Below, in pieces: positions 24,130-33,044 of a stretch of DNA of 64,000 bases (positions within the stretch are counted from its first letter, which is position 1; every line of letters begins with the position of its first letter). This stretch comes from Halomonas sp. 7T (lineage in GTDB: Bacteria; Pseudomonadota; Gammaproteobacteria; Pseudomonadales; Halomonadaceae): positions 248,001-312,000 of the forward strand of contig NZ_CP087112.1 of NCBI RefSeq assembly GCF_025643255.1. The letters run 5' to 3'. The notes under the pieces were generated by a model. That model worked only from the letters and a program-made list of their open reading frames with translations, was not told the origin of the DNA and did not search any database. Position numbers and translations under genes: made by a program.

Positions 24130-24987
24130 TTGACGCAGGCCGTGGAAATATCAAATAACGTCGTAACCGCCGGTGAAGCGCTCGCAGGGTTTATTAAACG
24201 CCATCCTAAATTGTGGGTAATTACCGGCGCGGGGGTGAGCACCGACAGCGGTATTCCCGATTACCGCGATGCCGATGGCCAGTGGAAGCGCCCACCGCCT
24301 GTGCAACACGGCGATTTTATGAGCTCCTTCGCCGTACGCCGGCGTTATTGGGCGCGGGCGCTGGTGGGCTTTAAAGCTATGCGTGAAGCCCAGGTGAGCG
24401 GGGCGCATCGGGCGTTGGCGGCGCTTGAGGCCATGGGCCATGTGGAACTGCTGGTCACGCAAAACGTAGACCGCTTGCACCAGCGGGCAGGTTCAAAAAA
24501 GGTAATTGATCTTCACGGCAGGGCGGACGTGGTGGCCTGTATGGCGTGCGGCTATCAAATGATGCGCCACGCCATGCACAGCGAAATGGCCCGCATGAAT
24601 CCTGCCTTTGCTGCGTTGGATGCCCGCCACGCGCCGGATGGCGATGCGGATCTGGAAACCGATTTCTCTACCTTTAAAGTTTTGGACTGCCCCCGCTGCC
24701 GGGGCATTCTCAAACCGCAGGTAGTCTACTACGGCGATGTGGTGCCTCCAGCTCGGCGGCTGGCGGCCCAGGCGGCGCTTCAGCAAGCCGATGCGGTGCT
24801 GGCGGTGGGTACGTCGTTGATGGTCTATTCTGGCTACCGCTTCTGCCGCGATGCCCACGCCATGGGCCTGCCCGTGGCATCGCTCTCGCTGGGCGTTACC
24901 CGCGCCGATGGATTCTTAACCCACCAGTGGCGCGCGCCGCTAACGCCGGTGCTGGAACAGGCGGTGGCCTGCTTGAAGGGCGCTTAA
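24130..24987 (+). CDS. Sir2-family NAD-dependent protein deacetylase
   Basis: Sirtuin of 285 residues. Motifs are ITGAGVSTDSGIPDYRD at the N-terminus, TQNVDRLHQRAG, the catalytic histidine in DLHG, a zinc site CMACGY...CPRC, and AVGTSLMVYSGY. It removes acyl groups from lysines using NAD. The start is taken as TTG 24130 with AGGGTGAT upstream; no ATG is available in frame before the Sir2 core. Its stop overlaps the end of the convergent glycosylase gene by 4 nt. Confidence 0.88.
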   Translation: MTQAVEISNNVVTAGEALAGFIKRHPKLWVITGAGVSTDSGIPDYRDADGQWKRPPPVQHGDFMSSFAVRRRYWARALVGFKAMREAQVSGAHRALAALEAMGHVELLVTQNVDRLHQRAGSKKVIDLHGRADVVACMACGYQMMRHAMHSEMARMNPAFAALDARHAPDGDADLETDFSTFKVLDCPRCRGILKPQVVYYGDVVPPARRLAAQAALQQADAVLAVGTSLMVYSGYRFCRDAHAMGLPVASLSLGVTRADGFLTHQWRAPLTPVLEQAVACLKGA

Positions 24988-25574
24988 CGCGCTTTAGAGA
25001 CCCACGGATTGCCTTCGCTCCATAGCCGCCAGGGGGCGTCGCGGTCGGCGGGCTGGGCGTAATCGATGCCTACCCGTGGGCCGCTGGCAATGGCGCTGGG
25101 CGGCTCACCGGATGTAATCCATAGCCCGTTCGTTAGATCGCCGGTTTGCGTCATAGCGTGACCGTAAAGGACGCTATCGATACGCAGTGCTCGGGTGAGT
25201 TTGCCGGGGCCGTTACTCAGGTTACGCCCCGCCACGCTGCGCCATTCGCGCATGGCAGGCTCGCCGATCACCGGCTCTACCGCTCGAATCAGTACCGCGC
25301 AGGGGTTGCCTTCCGGCTGGGTGACGACGTTTAGTAGCCAGTGCATGCCGTACACCAAATAGACATAGGCGTGGCCGGGTGGGCCAAACATCGCCTCGGT
25401 GCGTGGCGTTCTGCGCCGATGGGCGTGGCAGGCGGAGTCTTCCGAGCCGCGGTAGGCCTCAGTTTCCACGATGCGCGCCGCCATGACTTCGCCGTCTAGT
25501 TGGCGCACCAGTAGGCAGCCCAATAAGTCCCGGGCGACGTCCAGCGTATCGCGATTATAGAAAGCCTGAGGCAT
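24984..25574 (-). CDS. 3-methyladenine DNA glycosylase (AAG/MPG family)
   Basis: DNA repair glycosylase of 196 residues that excises alkylated purines. Conserved segments are LLGCLLVRQLDG, the catalytic glutamate in RIVETEAYRGSEDSACHA, AYVYLVYGMHWLLNVVT, VLIRAVEP, LSNGPGKLTRAL and GPRVGIDY. I chose the ATG at 25574 (AGAGG upstream) because bacterial relatives begin about ten residues before this point; a longer in-frame start at 25637 has no ribosome binding site. Confidence 0.88.
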   Translation of the reverse strand: MPQAFYNRDTLDVARDLLGCLLVRQLDGEVMAARIVETEAYRGSEDSACHAHRRRTPRTEAMFGPPGHAYVYLVYGMHWLLNVVTQPEGNPCAVLIRAVEPVIGEPAMREWRSVAGRNLSNGPGKLTRALRIDSVLYGHAMTQTGDLTNGLWITSGEPPSAIASGPRVGIDYAQPADRDAPWRLWSEGNPWVSKAR

Positions 25575-25707
25575 GGGCGTGAGTGCCTCTTGCTCTATCG
25601 GTAACTTAACACGAGTTAAAGCGTCTCTATGCGGCATGCTATCGCCAATTACTTGAGTAAAATGCTAGGGTATTACCTAGGCTATTAAATGAAAAGCGGA
25701 GTTGCCC

Positions 25708-27201
25708 GTGCTGACCTTCGAACACCAGTTTGCCACGCTGCCAGAACCCTTGTGGGCCGCTTGCCAGCCCACGCCTGTGGTCCATCCCAGCCTGATCGCG
25801 TTTAACGACGCCCTGGCCGCGCAGCTAGGCATGCAAACGCGGCCCGATGATGACACGCTGGCCCAGTGGTTCAGCGGTAACCAGCTGCCGCCCGGGGCCG
25901 AGCCTAAAGCGTTGGGCTACGCCGGCCATCAGTTTGGTAACTTTGTGCCCCAGCTAGGTGATGGCCGCGCGCTGCTGTTAGGCGAAGTGGTCGATCAGAG
26001 CGGTTTACGGCGCGATGTGCAGCTAAAAGGCAGCGGCCGCACGCCGTTCTCTCGCGGTGGCGATGGCCGCTCGCCCCTTGGCCCGGTGCTGCGGGAATAT
26101 CTGGTGAGTGAATTTATGGCCGCCGTGGGCGTACCCACCACTCGCGCCCTGGCTGCCGTCGCCACCGGCGAGCGGGTTAATCGGCAGTTACCTGAGCCTG
26201 GAGCGGTATTTACCCGCGTGGCGAGCAGCCATATTCGCGTGGGCACGTTCCAGTTTGCTGCCGTTCGCCGTGATGAAAGCGCGCTCAAAGCGCTGGCCGA
26301 TCATGTGATTGCCCGCCATTACCCAGAAGCGGCCAATGCCGAAGACCCGTACCTTGCGCTGTTAGAAGCCGTTACCGCCCGCCAAGCGGCGCTTGTGGCG
26401 CGCTGGATGAGCCTGGGCTTTATTCACGGCGTGATGAACACCGACAACTGCAGCATTGCCGGTGAAACCATCGATTACGGTCCCTGCGCGTTTATGGAGC
26501 AGTTTGACCCGCAAAAGGTGTTTAGCTCCATTGATCAGGGTAAACGCTATGCTTTTGATAACCAGCCTGCGATTGCCCAGTGGAATCTAGCCCGCTTTGC
26601 CGAAACCCTGCTGCCGCTGATGCGTGAAGAGGGCGATGCGGTGGTTGAGCAGGCGACTGAGATCATCCGTGGCTTTACCGCCTGCTTTAGCGCCGAACAG
26701 CGCCGCCTGCACGCCAATAAGCTGGGCCTCGCCTCAGAAAGTGACCGTGCCGCGCCGCTGATGGAAGCGCTGGAAATCCAGATGCACCAAGGCCGCATGG
26801 ACATGACCGCCACCTTTGATGCGCTGACGCACTATACCAAAGAGCTTGGTGCCAAAGCCCTGGAAACGGATACGTCAGAGCAGCCCCAAAAAGAGGCGCT
26901 GCTGGCGCTGACCACTCAGCCAGACGGCCTGGCCGCTTGGCTGGCTGACTGGGAGAGCGCCCAGCAAGCGAGCCAGCAGAGTGAACGCCTGGAGGCCATG
27001 CGCCGCGCCAATCCGGTGGTGATTCCTCGTAACCATCGCATTCAAGAGGTGATTGGCGCGGCGGTAGAAGGCGATTTTGCGCCTTTCCACGCACTGCTCG
27101 CGGCGGTCACACAGCCCTTCGATGAATCCGAAGAAGCGCGCCGCCTAGCCGCCCCGGCCACAGAAAACGAGCAGGTGTTGCGCACCTTTTGTGGAACGTG
27201 A
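25708..27201 (+). CDS. selO: SelO family protein adenylyltransferase (YdiU)
   Basis: Pseudokinase-fold enzyme of 497 residues that transfers AMP to proteins. Family motifs are GYAGHQFGNFVPQLGDGRA, DVQLKGSGRTPFSRGGDGRS, REYLVSEFMAAVGVPTTRAL, and the metal-binding FIHGVMNTDNCSIAGETIDY. I place the start at GTG 25708 because GGAG sits 6 nt upstream; the TTG at 25702 is only one base from that site. Most family members end with a cysteine-containing C-terminus, and here it ends in FCGT, matching the often-selenocysteine region in eukaryotic relatives. Confidence 0.9.
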   Translation: MLTFEHQFATLPEPLWAACQPTPVVHPSLIAFNDALAAQLGMQTRPDDDTLAQWFSGNQLPPGAEPKALGYAGHQFGNFVPQLGDGRALLLGEVVDQSGLRRDVQLKGSGRTPFSRGGDGRSPLGPVLREYLVSEFMAAVGVPTTRALAAVATGERVNRQLPEPGAVFTRVASSHIRVGTFQFAAVRRDESALKALADHVIARHYPEAANAEDPYLALLEAVTARQAALVARWMSLGFIHGVMNTDNCSIAGETIDYGPCAFMEQFDPQKVFSSIDQGKRYAFDNQPAIAQWNLARFAETLLPLMREEGDAVVEQATEIIRGFTACFSAEQRRLHANKLGLASESDRAAPLMEALEIQMHQGRMDMTATFDALTHYTKELGAKALETDTSEQPQKEALLALTTQPDGLAAWLADWESAQQASQQSERLEAMRRANPVVIPRNHRIQEVIGAAVEGDFAPFHALLAAVTQPFDESEEARRLAAPATENEQVLRTFCGT

Positions 27202-27234
27202 TTTAAATCAGCGGGTATGGGCGGAAAACCCGTA

Positions 27235-27349
27235 GCGGGGGTCTTTCGCCAGGGCCGGAATAACGTTCCCTACTATTCCGGCATTTCCACCATCCATGGT
27301 GGTCAGATGGCGAAAGTAGCGTCCAGGGAGGGGTTCACAGCGCCCCCGC
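27235..27349. repeat. Nested palindromic element, folds as a multibranch structure
   Basis: Four perfect stems nest here. The outer stem is 27235-27241 with 27343-27349 (GCGGGGG/CCCCCGC) and the next is 27243-27251 with 27308-27316 (CTTTCGCCA/TGGCGAAAG). Enclosed are two hairpins: GCCGGAATA/TATTCCGGC at 27254-27262 and 27274-27282, and CCACCA/TGGTGG at 27287-27292 and 27297-27302. It lies between selO and dinB and contains no convincing gene. It may be a dispersed REP-like or MITE-like repeat (the minus strand reads GTGAACCCCTCCCTGGACGC at one end) or a structured RNA. Confidence 0.6.
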
Positions 27350-27436
27350 CTAGGGTTTTGCTGCGCATCAGCGCTGTAGCATACCCTGTGATAAACTGTG
27401 CTTTTTTACAGGTAAAGGCGGAGGCAAGGTCGGCCT

Positions 27437-28483
27437 GTGCGCAAAATTATCCACTGCGACTGTGACTGCTTCTATGCGGCGGTAGAGATGCGCGATAACC
27501 CCGCGTTAACCGATATCCCCATTGCTATTGGCGGCAGTGTGGAGCAGCGCGGGGTGGTCGCCACTTGTAACTACCCGGCGCGCAAGTTCGGCATTCACTC
27601 CGCCATGCCCATGGCCCAGGCGCTCAAACGCTGCCCCCACCTCACGGTGATTCGTGGAGATATGTCGAAGTACAAAGCCGTGGCCCGCCAAGTGTTTGCC
27701 ATCTACCGCGATGTGACCGAACTGATCGAGCCGCTCTCGCTGGATGAAGCCTTTTTGGATGTCTCGGAGGTCACACTGCACCACGGCAGTGCTACCCGCA
27801 TGGCCGAAGCCATTCGTCAGCGGGTGAGGCAGGAAGTGGGCATCACCGTCTCGGCGGGCGTGGCACCCAACAAGTTTCTCGCCAAAATCGCCAGCGACTG
27901 GCGCAAGCCCGATGGATTGTTTGTGATCACGCCAGACGATATCGATGCTTTTGTGCAGCAACTGCCGGTGAAAAAAATCCACGGGGTAGGGCCGCGCACC
28001 GCTGAAAAACTCGCGGAGCTAGGCATTCAGACCGGTGCGGATCTGCGCGCCCGGCCGCTTACCGAGCTGGTGGAGCGCTTTGGCCGCTTCGGTCATCGCC
28101 TGCATGAGCTCAGCCACGGCCGAGATGAGCGCCCGGTCAAAACCCACCGCGAGCGCAAGTCGATTAGCACCGAGCAAACCTACTCCCAAGATTTACCCAC
28201 CCTGGAAGCCTGCCGACGACAGCTCCCTGAGCTGATTAGCGATTTAGAACGCCGCTACGCTCGCCTAGACCCGGCCCCCGCCGTGCGAGGGGTAATGGTC
28301 AAGGTGAAGTTCAACGACTTCACCCAAACCACCGTTGAACACGCCGACCCCGCGCCTAACCTGGAGCAGTTTGAAACCTTACTGAACGTGGGCTGGGCCA
28401 GAGGCGAGCGCCCCGTGCGCTTGTTAGGAGTGGGCTACCGTTTGGCGGAAGAGACCGCCGCCCAGCAACTCTCGCTATTTTAA
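27437..28483 (+). CDS. dinB: DNA polymerase IV
   Basis: Y-family translesion polymerase of 348 residues. The catalytic acidic residues are in IIHCDCDCFYAAVEMRDNP and in EPLSLDEAFLDVSE. The fingers segment (VVATCNYPARKFGIHSAMPM), the helix-hairpin-helix region (IHGVGPRTAEKLAELGI) and the little-finger domain follow. The C-terminus QQLSLF matches the beta-clamp binding motif. The start is GTG. No LexA box was noticed in the upstream 235 nt, which are taken up by the palindromic element. Confidence 0.93.
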   Translation: MRKIIHCDCDCFYAAVEMRDNPALTDIPIAIGGSVEQRGVVATCNYPARKFGIHSAMPMAQALKRCPHLTVIRGDMSKYKAVARQVFAIYRDVTELIEPLSLDEAFLDVSEVTLHHGSATRMAEAIRQRVRQEVGITVSAGVAPNKFLAKIASDWRKPDGLFVITPDDIDAFVQQLPVKKIHGVGPRTAEKLAELGIQTGADLRARPLTELVERFGRFGHRLHELSHGRDERPVKTHRERKSISTEQTYSQDLPTLEACRRQLPELISDLERRYARLDPAPAVRGVMVKVKFNDFTQTTVEHADPAPNLEQFETLLNVGWARGERPVRLLGVGYRLAEETAAQQLSLF

Positions 28484-28587
28484 TTAGTCGGTTAATTCTT
28501 GAGTGGATTGACGGCTATCCATCGGCGAGTTAAAACAGACGTATGATAGATAGCGCCTCTTCCCGTTAGCCGACCCGTGAGCCTGCC

Positions 28588-29397
28588 ATGCCTGCCGATG
28601 CCACCCATCAACGCCCCCGTTTAGTGTTTGCCCATGCCAACGGCTTCCCAGGCTTAAGCTACCGCAGCCTGTTAGACCCGCTGGCAGCATCGTTTGATTT
28701 ACACCCGCTAGACCGTTTGGGTCACCACCCGGATTACCCGGTGAATCACAACTGGGGCAACTTGGTGGACGAACTACTGAGCTACCTACCGGATACCGAC
28801 GCACCGCTGCTGGGTGTGGGGCATTCGCTGGGCGGCACGTTGATGGCCATGGCCGCTGATAAGCAGCCAAAACGCTTTTGTGGCGTGATTATGCTCGATC
28901 CGCCGCTGATGCTGGGGCCGGATGCCTGGGCGATGAAAGCAGCCAAACGGTTTGGGTTTATGGATCGCATTACGCCGGCAGGCAAAACCAAAGGACGGCG
29001 CAGCGTATGGCCTAGCCGTGAGGCCATGGCGACCTCGCTGCGCCGCCGTGGACTATTTCGTCGCTTTACCCCCGAGGCACTAAACGACTACATTGAAGCA
29101 GGTACGCGCCTGTTGGACGATGGTAGCGCTGAGCTAACCTTTGACCCGAGAATCGAGCTGGAAATTTTCCGCCACTTACCGGATCACCTATCCAGCCTGC
29201 CGCAGCGTGTAGGCGTCCCCATTCAGCTGGTGGCGGGGCAGCAGTCTCATTTGATGACGTCTTCTCGGCTCAAGCGCATCGCCCGTCGTGGGCTTCCGGT
29301 GAGTATGGTACCTGGCACACACATGTTTCCGATGGAGCACCCGGACGAGACGCGCACGGCGATTTTGGCCGCGTGGCAGCAGTTTCAAACCGCGTAG
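28588..29397 (+). CDS. Alpha/beta hydrolase
   Basis: Cytoplasmic alpha/beta-hydrolase of 269 residues. The family opening VFAHANGFPGLSY carries the oxyanion region, the nucleophile is in GVGHSLGG (S80), and the histidine is in VPGTHMFPMEHP. The lid region (about 120-180) is rich in Arg and Lys. Substrate cannot be inferred. It is a single gene downstream of dinB on the same strand. Confidence 0.8.
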   Translation: MPADATHQRPRLVFAHANGFPGLSYRSLLDPLAASFDLHPLDRLGHHPDYPVNHNWGNLVDELLSYLPDTDAPLLGVGHSLGGTLMAMAADKQPKRFCGVIMLDPPLMLGPDAWAMKAAKRFGFMDRITPAGKTKGRRSVWPSREAMATSLRRRGLFRRFTPEALNDYIEAGTRLLDDGSAELTFDPRIELEIFRHLPDHLSSLPQRVGVPIQLVAGQQSHLMTSSRLKRIARRGLPVSMVPGTHMFPMEHPDETRTAILAAWQQFQTA

Positions 29398-29440
29398 ACC
29401 GTGACCAATATCCTTTGGAAAATAGAGAGAGGGGAGCGAT

Positions 29441-29689
29441 ATGTATCTTTCCGTACAGCTAAGCTACTACCCGCTGGCAGATGATTTTAAGCCGGTAGTT
29501 AAAGAGGTGGTAAAACGTTTGGAAGCCACAGGATTAGAGGTTCATCCGAATCGAATGAGTACCCAAGTATTTGGTGAATTCGATGATGTGATGGCGGCAC
29601 TGAGCGACGTGATGAAGTGGTCATTTGAGACGCATGGCAAAGCTGTGTTTACCGCTAATTTCTTGGAGGGCGATCGACGGCCGCGTTAA
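29441..29689 (+). CDS. Thiamine/HMP-binding YkoF-like small protein
   Basis: An 82-residue single-domain protein (MYLSVQLSYYPLADDFKPVV, VHPNRMSTQVFGEFDDVMAA) resembling the ferredoxin-like ligand-binding domains of YkoF and MTH1187 families, which bind thiamine or its hydroxymethylpyrimidine part, or another small ligand. AGAGAGGGGAG lies before the ATG. A terminator follows directly. No thiamine gene or riboswitch is nearby. Confidence 0.65.
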   Translation: MYLSVQLSYYPLADDFKPVVKEVVKRLEATGLEVHPNRMSTQVFGEFDDVMAALSDVMKWSFETHGKAVFTANFLEGDRRPR

Positions 29690-29692
29690 TCT

Positions 29693-29720
29693 AAAACGCC
29701 GCCCGTTGGGGCGGCGTCTT
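29693..29720. terminator. Bidirectional terminator
   Basis: ACGCCGCCC (29696-29704) pairs with GGGCGGCGT (29709-29717), loop GTTG, flanked by AAAA on the left and CTT on the right. It serves the small YkoF-like gene and the convergent gabT; the T run is better on the minus strand. Confidence 0.75.
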
Positions 29721-29738
29721 GCTAGGTGTGAACAGCGC

Positions 29739-31013
29739 TTAGATGAGCGATTCCAGGCAGGATTCAATAATATCCAGGCCTTCGTTCAGCACGTCGTCTT
29801 CGATGGTGACCGGCATCAAGAAACGGATGGTGTTGCCGTACATACCGCAAGAGAGCAGGATCAGGCCTTCTTCTCGGGCTTTTTTGCACAGCGCTGCAGC
29901 TAGTTCCGGATTCGGCGTGCGGTCGGTTTTGTTGCTCACCAGTTCGAATGCCGCCATGGCGCCCATGTTGCGCACATGGTCGATACAATCAAACTTGCCT
30001 TGCCAGTCGTTAAAGCGGGCCGCCAGCTTCTCACCCAGTGCCTGACTCTTCTCGAGAATGTTCTCCTCTTCGAAGACTTCCATTACCGCTAGTGCGGCCG
30101 CACAGGCGGTGGGACTGCCGGTGTAGGTGCCGCCCAGGGAGTTAGGGCCAGAGGCATCCATGACTTTATCGGTGCCGACGATGGCTGAGATGGGCATGCC
30201 GTCGGCCATACTCTTGGCCATAGTCATCATGTCCGGCTCTACGCCGCTATGCTCGATGGCGAACATCTTACCGGTACGGCCAAAGCCAGACTGCACTTCG
30301 TCGATGATCATCAGCATGCCGTGTTCATCGCAAATTTCGCGGATCTTCTCTAGGAAGCTCTTGGACGCAGGATAAAAACCACCTTCCCCTAGCACCGGCT
30401 CCAATACAATAGCCGCGGTGTCTTTTGGGTTGGCGTCGGTTTTCAGGGTCATTTTCAGACCACGAATGGCTTCGTCTTCGCTCACCCCGTGGTAAGGCAC
30501 TGGGTAGGGCGCACGAAAAACGGTACCCGGCATCGGACCGAAATCGGTTTGATAGGGGGCTACCTTGCCGTTCATAGCCATGGTGTAGAAGGTGCGGCCA
30601 TGGTAGCCGCCATCAAAGCAGATAACGTTCGAGCGGCCGGTGGCGGCACGGGCAATCTTCACCGCGTTTTCGAGCGCTTCGGCACCGGAGTTGGCTAGCA
30701 TCACCTTGGCGTGGCCACGCACAGGAACGATATGGCTCAGCTTTTCAGCCACTTTGACGTAGCCTTCGTAAGGCATGACCGTTTGGCAGGTGTGCATGAC
30801 CTTGTCCAGCTGGGCTTTCACAGCAGCCACAACTTTTGGGTGACGATGGCCAACGTTTAACACACCGATACCGCCCGCGAAGTCGATGAAGCGGTTGCCG
30901 TCGGCGTCCCAGATCTCAGCGTTTTCGGCGCGGTCCGCAAAAGCGGTAGCGGGGCTGGCTGCGCCCGCCGCGACGTATTTGTGCTTTAGTTCGTTTAGCT
31001 CGGCATTGCTCAT
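29739..31013 (-). CDS. gabT: 4-aminobutyrate-2-oxoglutarate aminotransferase
   Basis: Class III PLP-dependent aminotransferase of 424 residues that converts GABA to succinate semialdehyde. Motifs include FAGGIGVLNVGHRHPKVV, NSGAEALENAVKIARA, DGGYHGRTFYTMAM, the PLP aspartate in LMIIDEVQSGFGRTG and the lysine in TMAKSMADGMPISA. No gabD is adjacent. A role in diaminobutyrate or 5-aminovalerate (lysine) catabolism is also possible, and 5-aminovalerate use would link it to the glutarate cluster at 33-37.6 kb. Confidence 0.87.
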   Translation of the reverse strand: MSNAELNELKHKYVAAGAASPATAFADRAENAEIWDADGNRFIDFAGGIGVLNVGHRHPKVVAAVKAQLDKVMHTCQTVMPYEGYVKVAEKLSHIVPVRGHAKVMLANSGAEALENAVKIARAATGRSNVICFDGGYHGRTFYTMAMNGKVAPYQTDFGPMPGTVFRAPYPVPYHGVSEDEAIRGLKMTLKTDANPKDTAAIVLEPVLGEGGFYPASKSFLEKIREICDEHGMLMIIDEVQSGFGRTGKMFAIEHSGVEPDMMTMAKSMADGMPISAIVGTDKVMDASGPNSLGGTYTGSPTACAAALAVMEVFEEENILEKSQALGEKLAARFNDWQGKFDCIDHVRNMGAMAAFELVSNKTDRTPNPELAAALCKKAREEGLILLSCGMYGNTIRFLMPVTIEDDVLNEGLDIIESCLESLI

Positions 31014-31081
31014 GGCTCGCTCCTATTGGTATAGGTAATGGGGACAGGTTGTCGTTTTAGCATAGTGTGAAATACGTGTTA

Positions 31082-32020
31082 TCACATGGCTGACGATGCA
31101 ATAACGACACGATTGCGCCCTGCCGTTTTAGCTTGATACATCGCTTTATCAGCACGATCAAGCATTCGGGTACTGGATGCTTCAACATAACATGCAATGC
31201 CCGCTGATAGCGTGACAGTCAATTTATGCTCTGTACACGGTGATTCAGCGACACATTGTCGAATACGCTCAACGGCTGTATGTGCAGCTTGAGCGCTAAC
31301 CTCTGGCATGATGATGAGGAACTCCTCTCCACCCAGCCGGACTTGCAGATCCGTCGCACGAAGCTGGGCGTTGACGGTGGCCGTGACTTCTTGGAGCACA
31401 GCGTCGCCTGTCGCGTGACCATAAGTGTCATTGATCGCTTTGAAGTCATCCAGGTCAAACATGGCAATACTGAGCTCTCCTCCGTAGCGTTCGCAGCGCT
31501 CCAGCTCTTCCTCAAGACGCTTCAGTCCTTGCCGCCGGTTTACAAGCCCAGTCAGTTCATCGTGATTGGCCATATATATCAAGCGCTCGTTGGCTTGCGT
31601 TAAACGCTCTTCAAGCCGCTTGCGCTGGGTAATATCAATAATAAAGGTGACTTTTCTTGGTTTGTCGTCATCGCCAATAATGCGCGCAGCTTCGGCAATA
31701 ATGGTGCGTGTTTCGCCGTTTTTACAGCGCACTTCCCACTCTTGGCGAAGTTCATGGGTGTCGTTGCCTTGAATGAATTCATCGTGTAATGCTGCCATTT
31801 GCTGGCGGTAGGCGGCGGGCACGACTAGCGTAAAGTGATAGCCGATAAGCTCCTCTTCACGATAGCCATAAAATTGGCAGTAGGCGGGATTGACCATTTC
31901 AAAGCGCCCGTTTGGATCGGTAATACAGATTCCCAAGGGAGCTTTTTTAATCACGTTTTCAGTATTTTTCTTAGAGCGATTGAAAAGTGCAAAGAGATGC
32001 TCAGTGCTAATGGCGGTCAT
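31082..32020 (-). CDS. PAS-GGDEF diguanylate cyclase
   Basis: A 312-residue protein making the second messenger c-di-GMP. An N-terminal PAS domain with PAC (about 22-135) is followed by a GGDEF domain (about 148-310). The active-site loop is GGEEF (230-234). A product-inhibition I-site RATD (221-224) lies exactly five residues upstream. FDLDDFKAINDTYGH is the metal and substrate segment. No membrane segments, so it is cytoplasmic. The start overlaps the end of the upstream EAL gene by 14 nt, so the two opposing activities are made from one transcript. Confidence 0.9.
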   Translation of the reverse strand: MTAISTEHLFALFNRSKKNTENVIKKAPLGICITDPNGRFEMVNPAYCQFYGYREEELIGYHFTLVVPAAYRQQMAALHDEFIQGNDTHELRQEWEVRCKNGETRTIIAEAARIIGDDDKPRKVTFIIDITQRKRLEERLTQANERLIYMANHDELTGLVNRRQGLKRLEEELERCERYGGELSIAMFDLDDFKAINDTYGHATGDAVLQEVTATVNAQLRATDLQVRLGGEEFLIIMPEVSAQAAHTAVERIRQCVAESPCTEHKLTVTLSAGIACYVEASSTRMLDRADKAMYQAKTAGRNRVVIASSAM

Positions 32021-32813
32021 CCAGTGCTCCTGCAGCCTGTACCTCTGCTCTTAACTCCAGTAGGAGCGGAGTAAGGTGGTTGCCCAAGGAATTGATGGCC
32101 GGTTTGGCAAAAAAGAAGCCTTGCTGACGCATAATTCCTGCGTTTGCTAACCATAGCGCTTCTGCGCGAGTTTCCACTCCTTCGGCGATCAATGTGGTAT
32201 TCAGCTCTTTTGCGAGCAGAACAATGGCATTGAGTAGGGCTTGACGCCGTGGTTCATGATCGCAGTTCATCACCAGTTCACGGTCGATTTTTAGTTTATC
32301 TGGCGTGAGGTCAGTCAGAAGATCTAGGTTGGCGTAGCCGTTGCCGAAGTCGTCCAGGGCAGTTTTAAACCCCATCGAGCGATACGCATCGATGATGTTG
32401 CGTAAATGTTGCCGGTCGCGCACTTTCTCGGTTTCAGTGATTTCAAAAATCAACCTGTCAGTGGGCCAGCCTACGCGCTCTGACACCTCTAGTGTGGCTT
32501 GAATACAGGCTTCTGGCTCATAAACAGCATTGGGCAGGAAGTTGATGGAAAGATCCGTCTGCATGTTGAGCGCGCTTGCCATTTCAATCGCTTTGACACG
32601 GCAGGCTTGGTCAAAACGGTAGAGCAACTCGTCAGTGACCTGGGAGATAACGCTCCAGGCGGACTCGCCGTTGATGCCGCGCACAAGGGCTTCATGGGTG
32701 ACCACTTTTGCAAGTGAGATATCCACGATAGGTTGAAACGCCATGGTGAACTCGAAAGGCAGCTCGCCTTCGCAGCGTTTGCACACTCCATTAACCCGTG
32801 CACAGTTAGCCAT
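32007..32813 (-). CDS. EAL domain c-di-GMP phosphodiesterase with Cys-rich N-terminus
   Basis: A 268-residue stand-alone EAL protein. Catalytic and metal residues appear intact: EALVRG (41-46), EITE near 124, LDDFGNGYANLDLL (153-166), KIDREL and EGVET (211-215). The N-terminus has three closely spaced cysteines (C4, C11, C14, in NCARVNGVCKRCEG) that could bind a metal or sense redox state; this is also seen in some EAL-BLUF-like proteins. It is first in a two-gene operon with the diguanylate cyclase. Confidence 0.87.
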   Translation of the reverse strand: MANCARVNGVCKRCEGELPFEFTMAFQPIVDISLAKVVTHEALVRGINGESAWSVISQVTDELLYRFDQACRVKAIEMASALNMQTDLSINFLPNAVYEPEACIQATLEVSERVGWPTDRLIFEITETEKVRDRQHLRNIIDAYRSMGFKTALDDFGNGYANLDLLTDLTPDKLKIDRELVMNCDHEPRRQALLNAIVLLAKELNTTLIAEGVETRAEALWLANAGIMRQQGFFFAKPAINSLGNHLTPLLLELRAEVQAAGALDDRH

Positions 32814-32977
32814 AATGTCTCCTTTTTATGACGCTCAGTAATTTTGGGGTGCAAGCTCTTGCTACTGACACTGGTCGATTAGCGTGAGTTTAGTGGATTT
32901 GCTTAATACCTTTAGTCTAGTCGCTTGTGAACGTGTTGTACATGTATTGTATAGAATTCGAATAAAATGATATGGCA

Positions 32978-33004
32978 ACAAAAAGGCGCCCATTGGGCGC
33001 CTTT
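32978..33004 (-). terminator. Terminator after the CoA-transferase gene
   Basis: AAAGGCGCCC (32982-32991) pairs perfectly with GGGCGCCTTT (32995-33004), loop ATT, followed on the minus strand by TTTTTG. It lies about 40 nt past the stop of the CoA-transferase gene. Confidence 0.8.
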
Positions 33005-33044
33005 CAAGAGAGCTTTTCAAGATGGCTTTTCAATCAGGGGAGCG

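Noticed and set aside
27217..27465. 82-codon frame between selO and dinB
   Set aside because: It runs through the nested palindromes and into dinB; its codons follow the inverted repeats rather than a protein.
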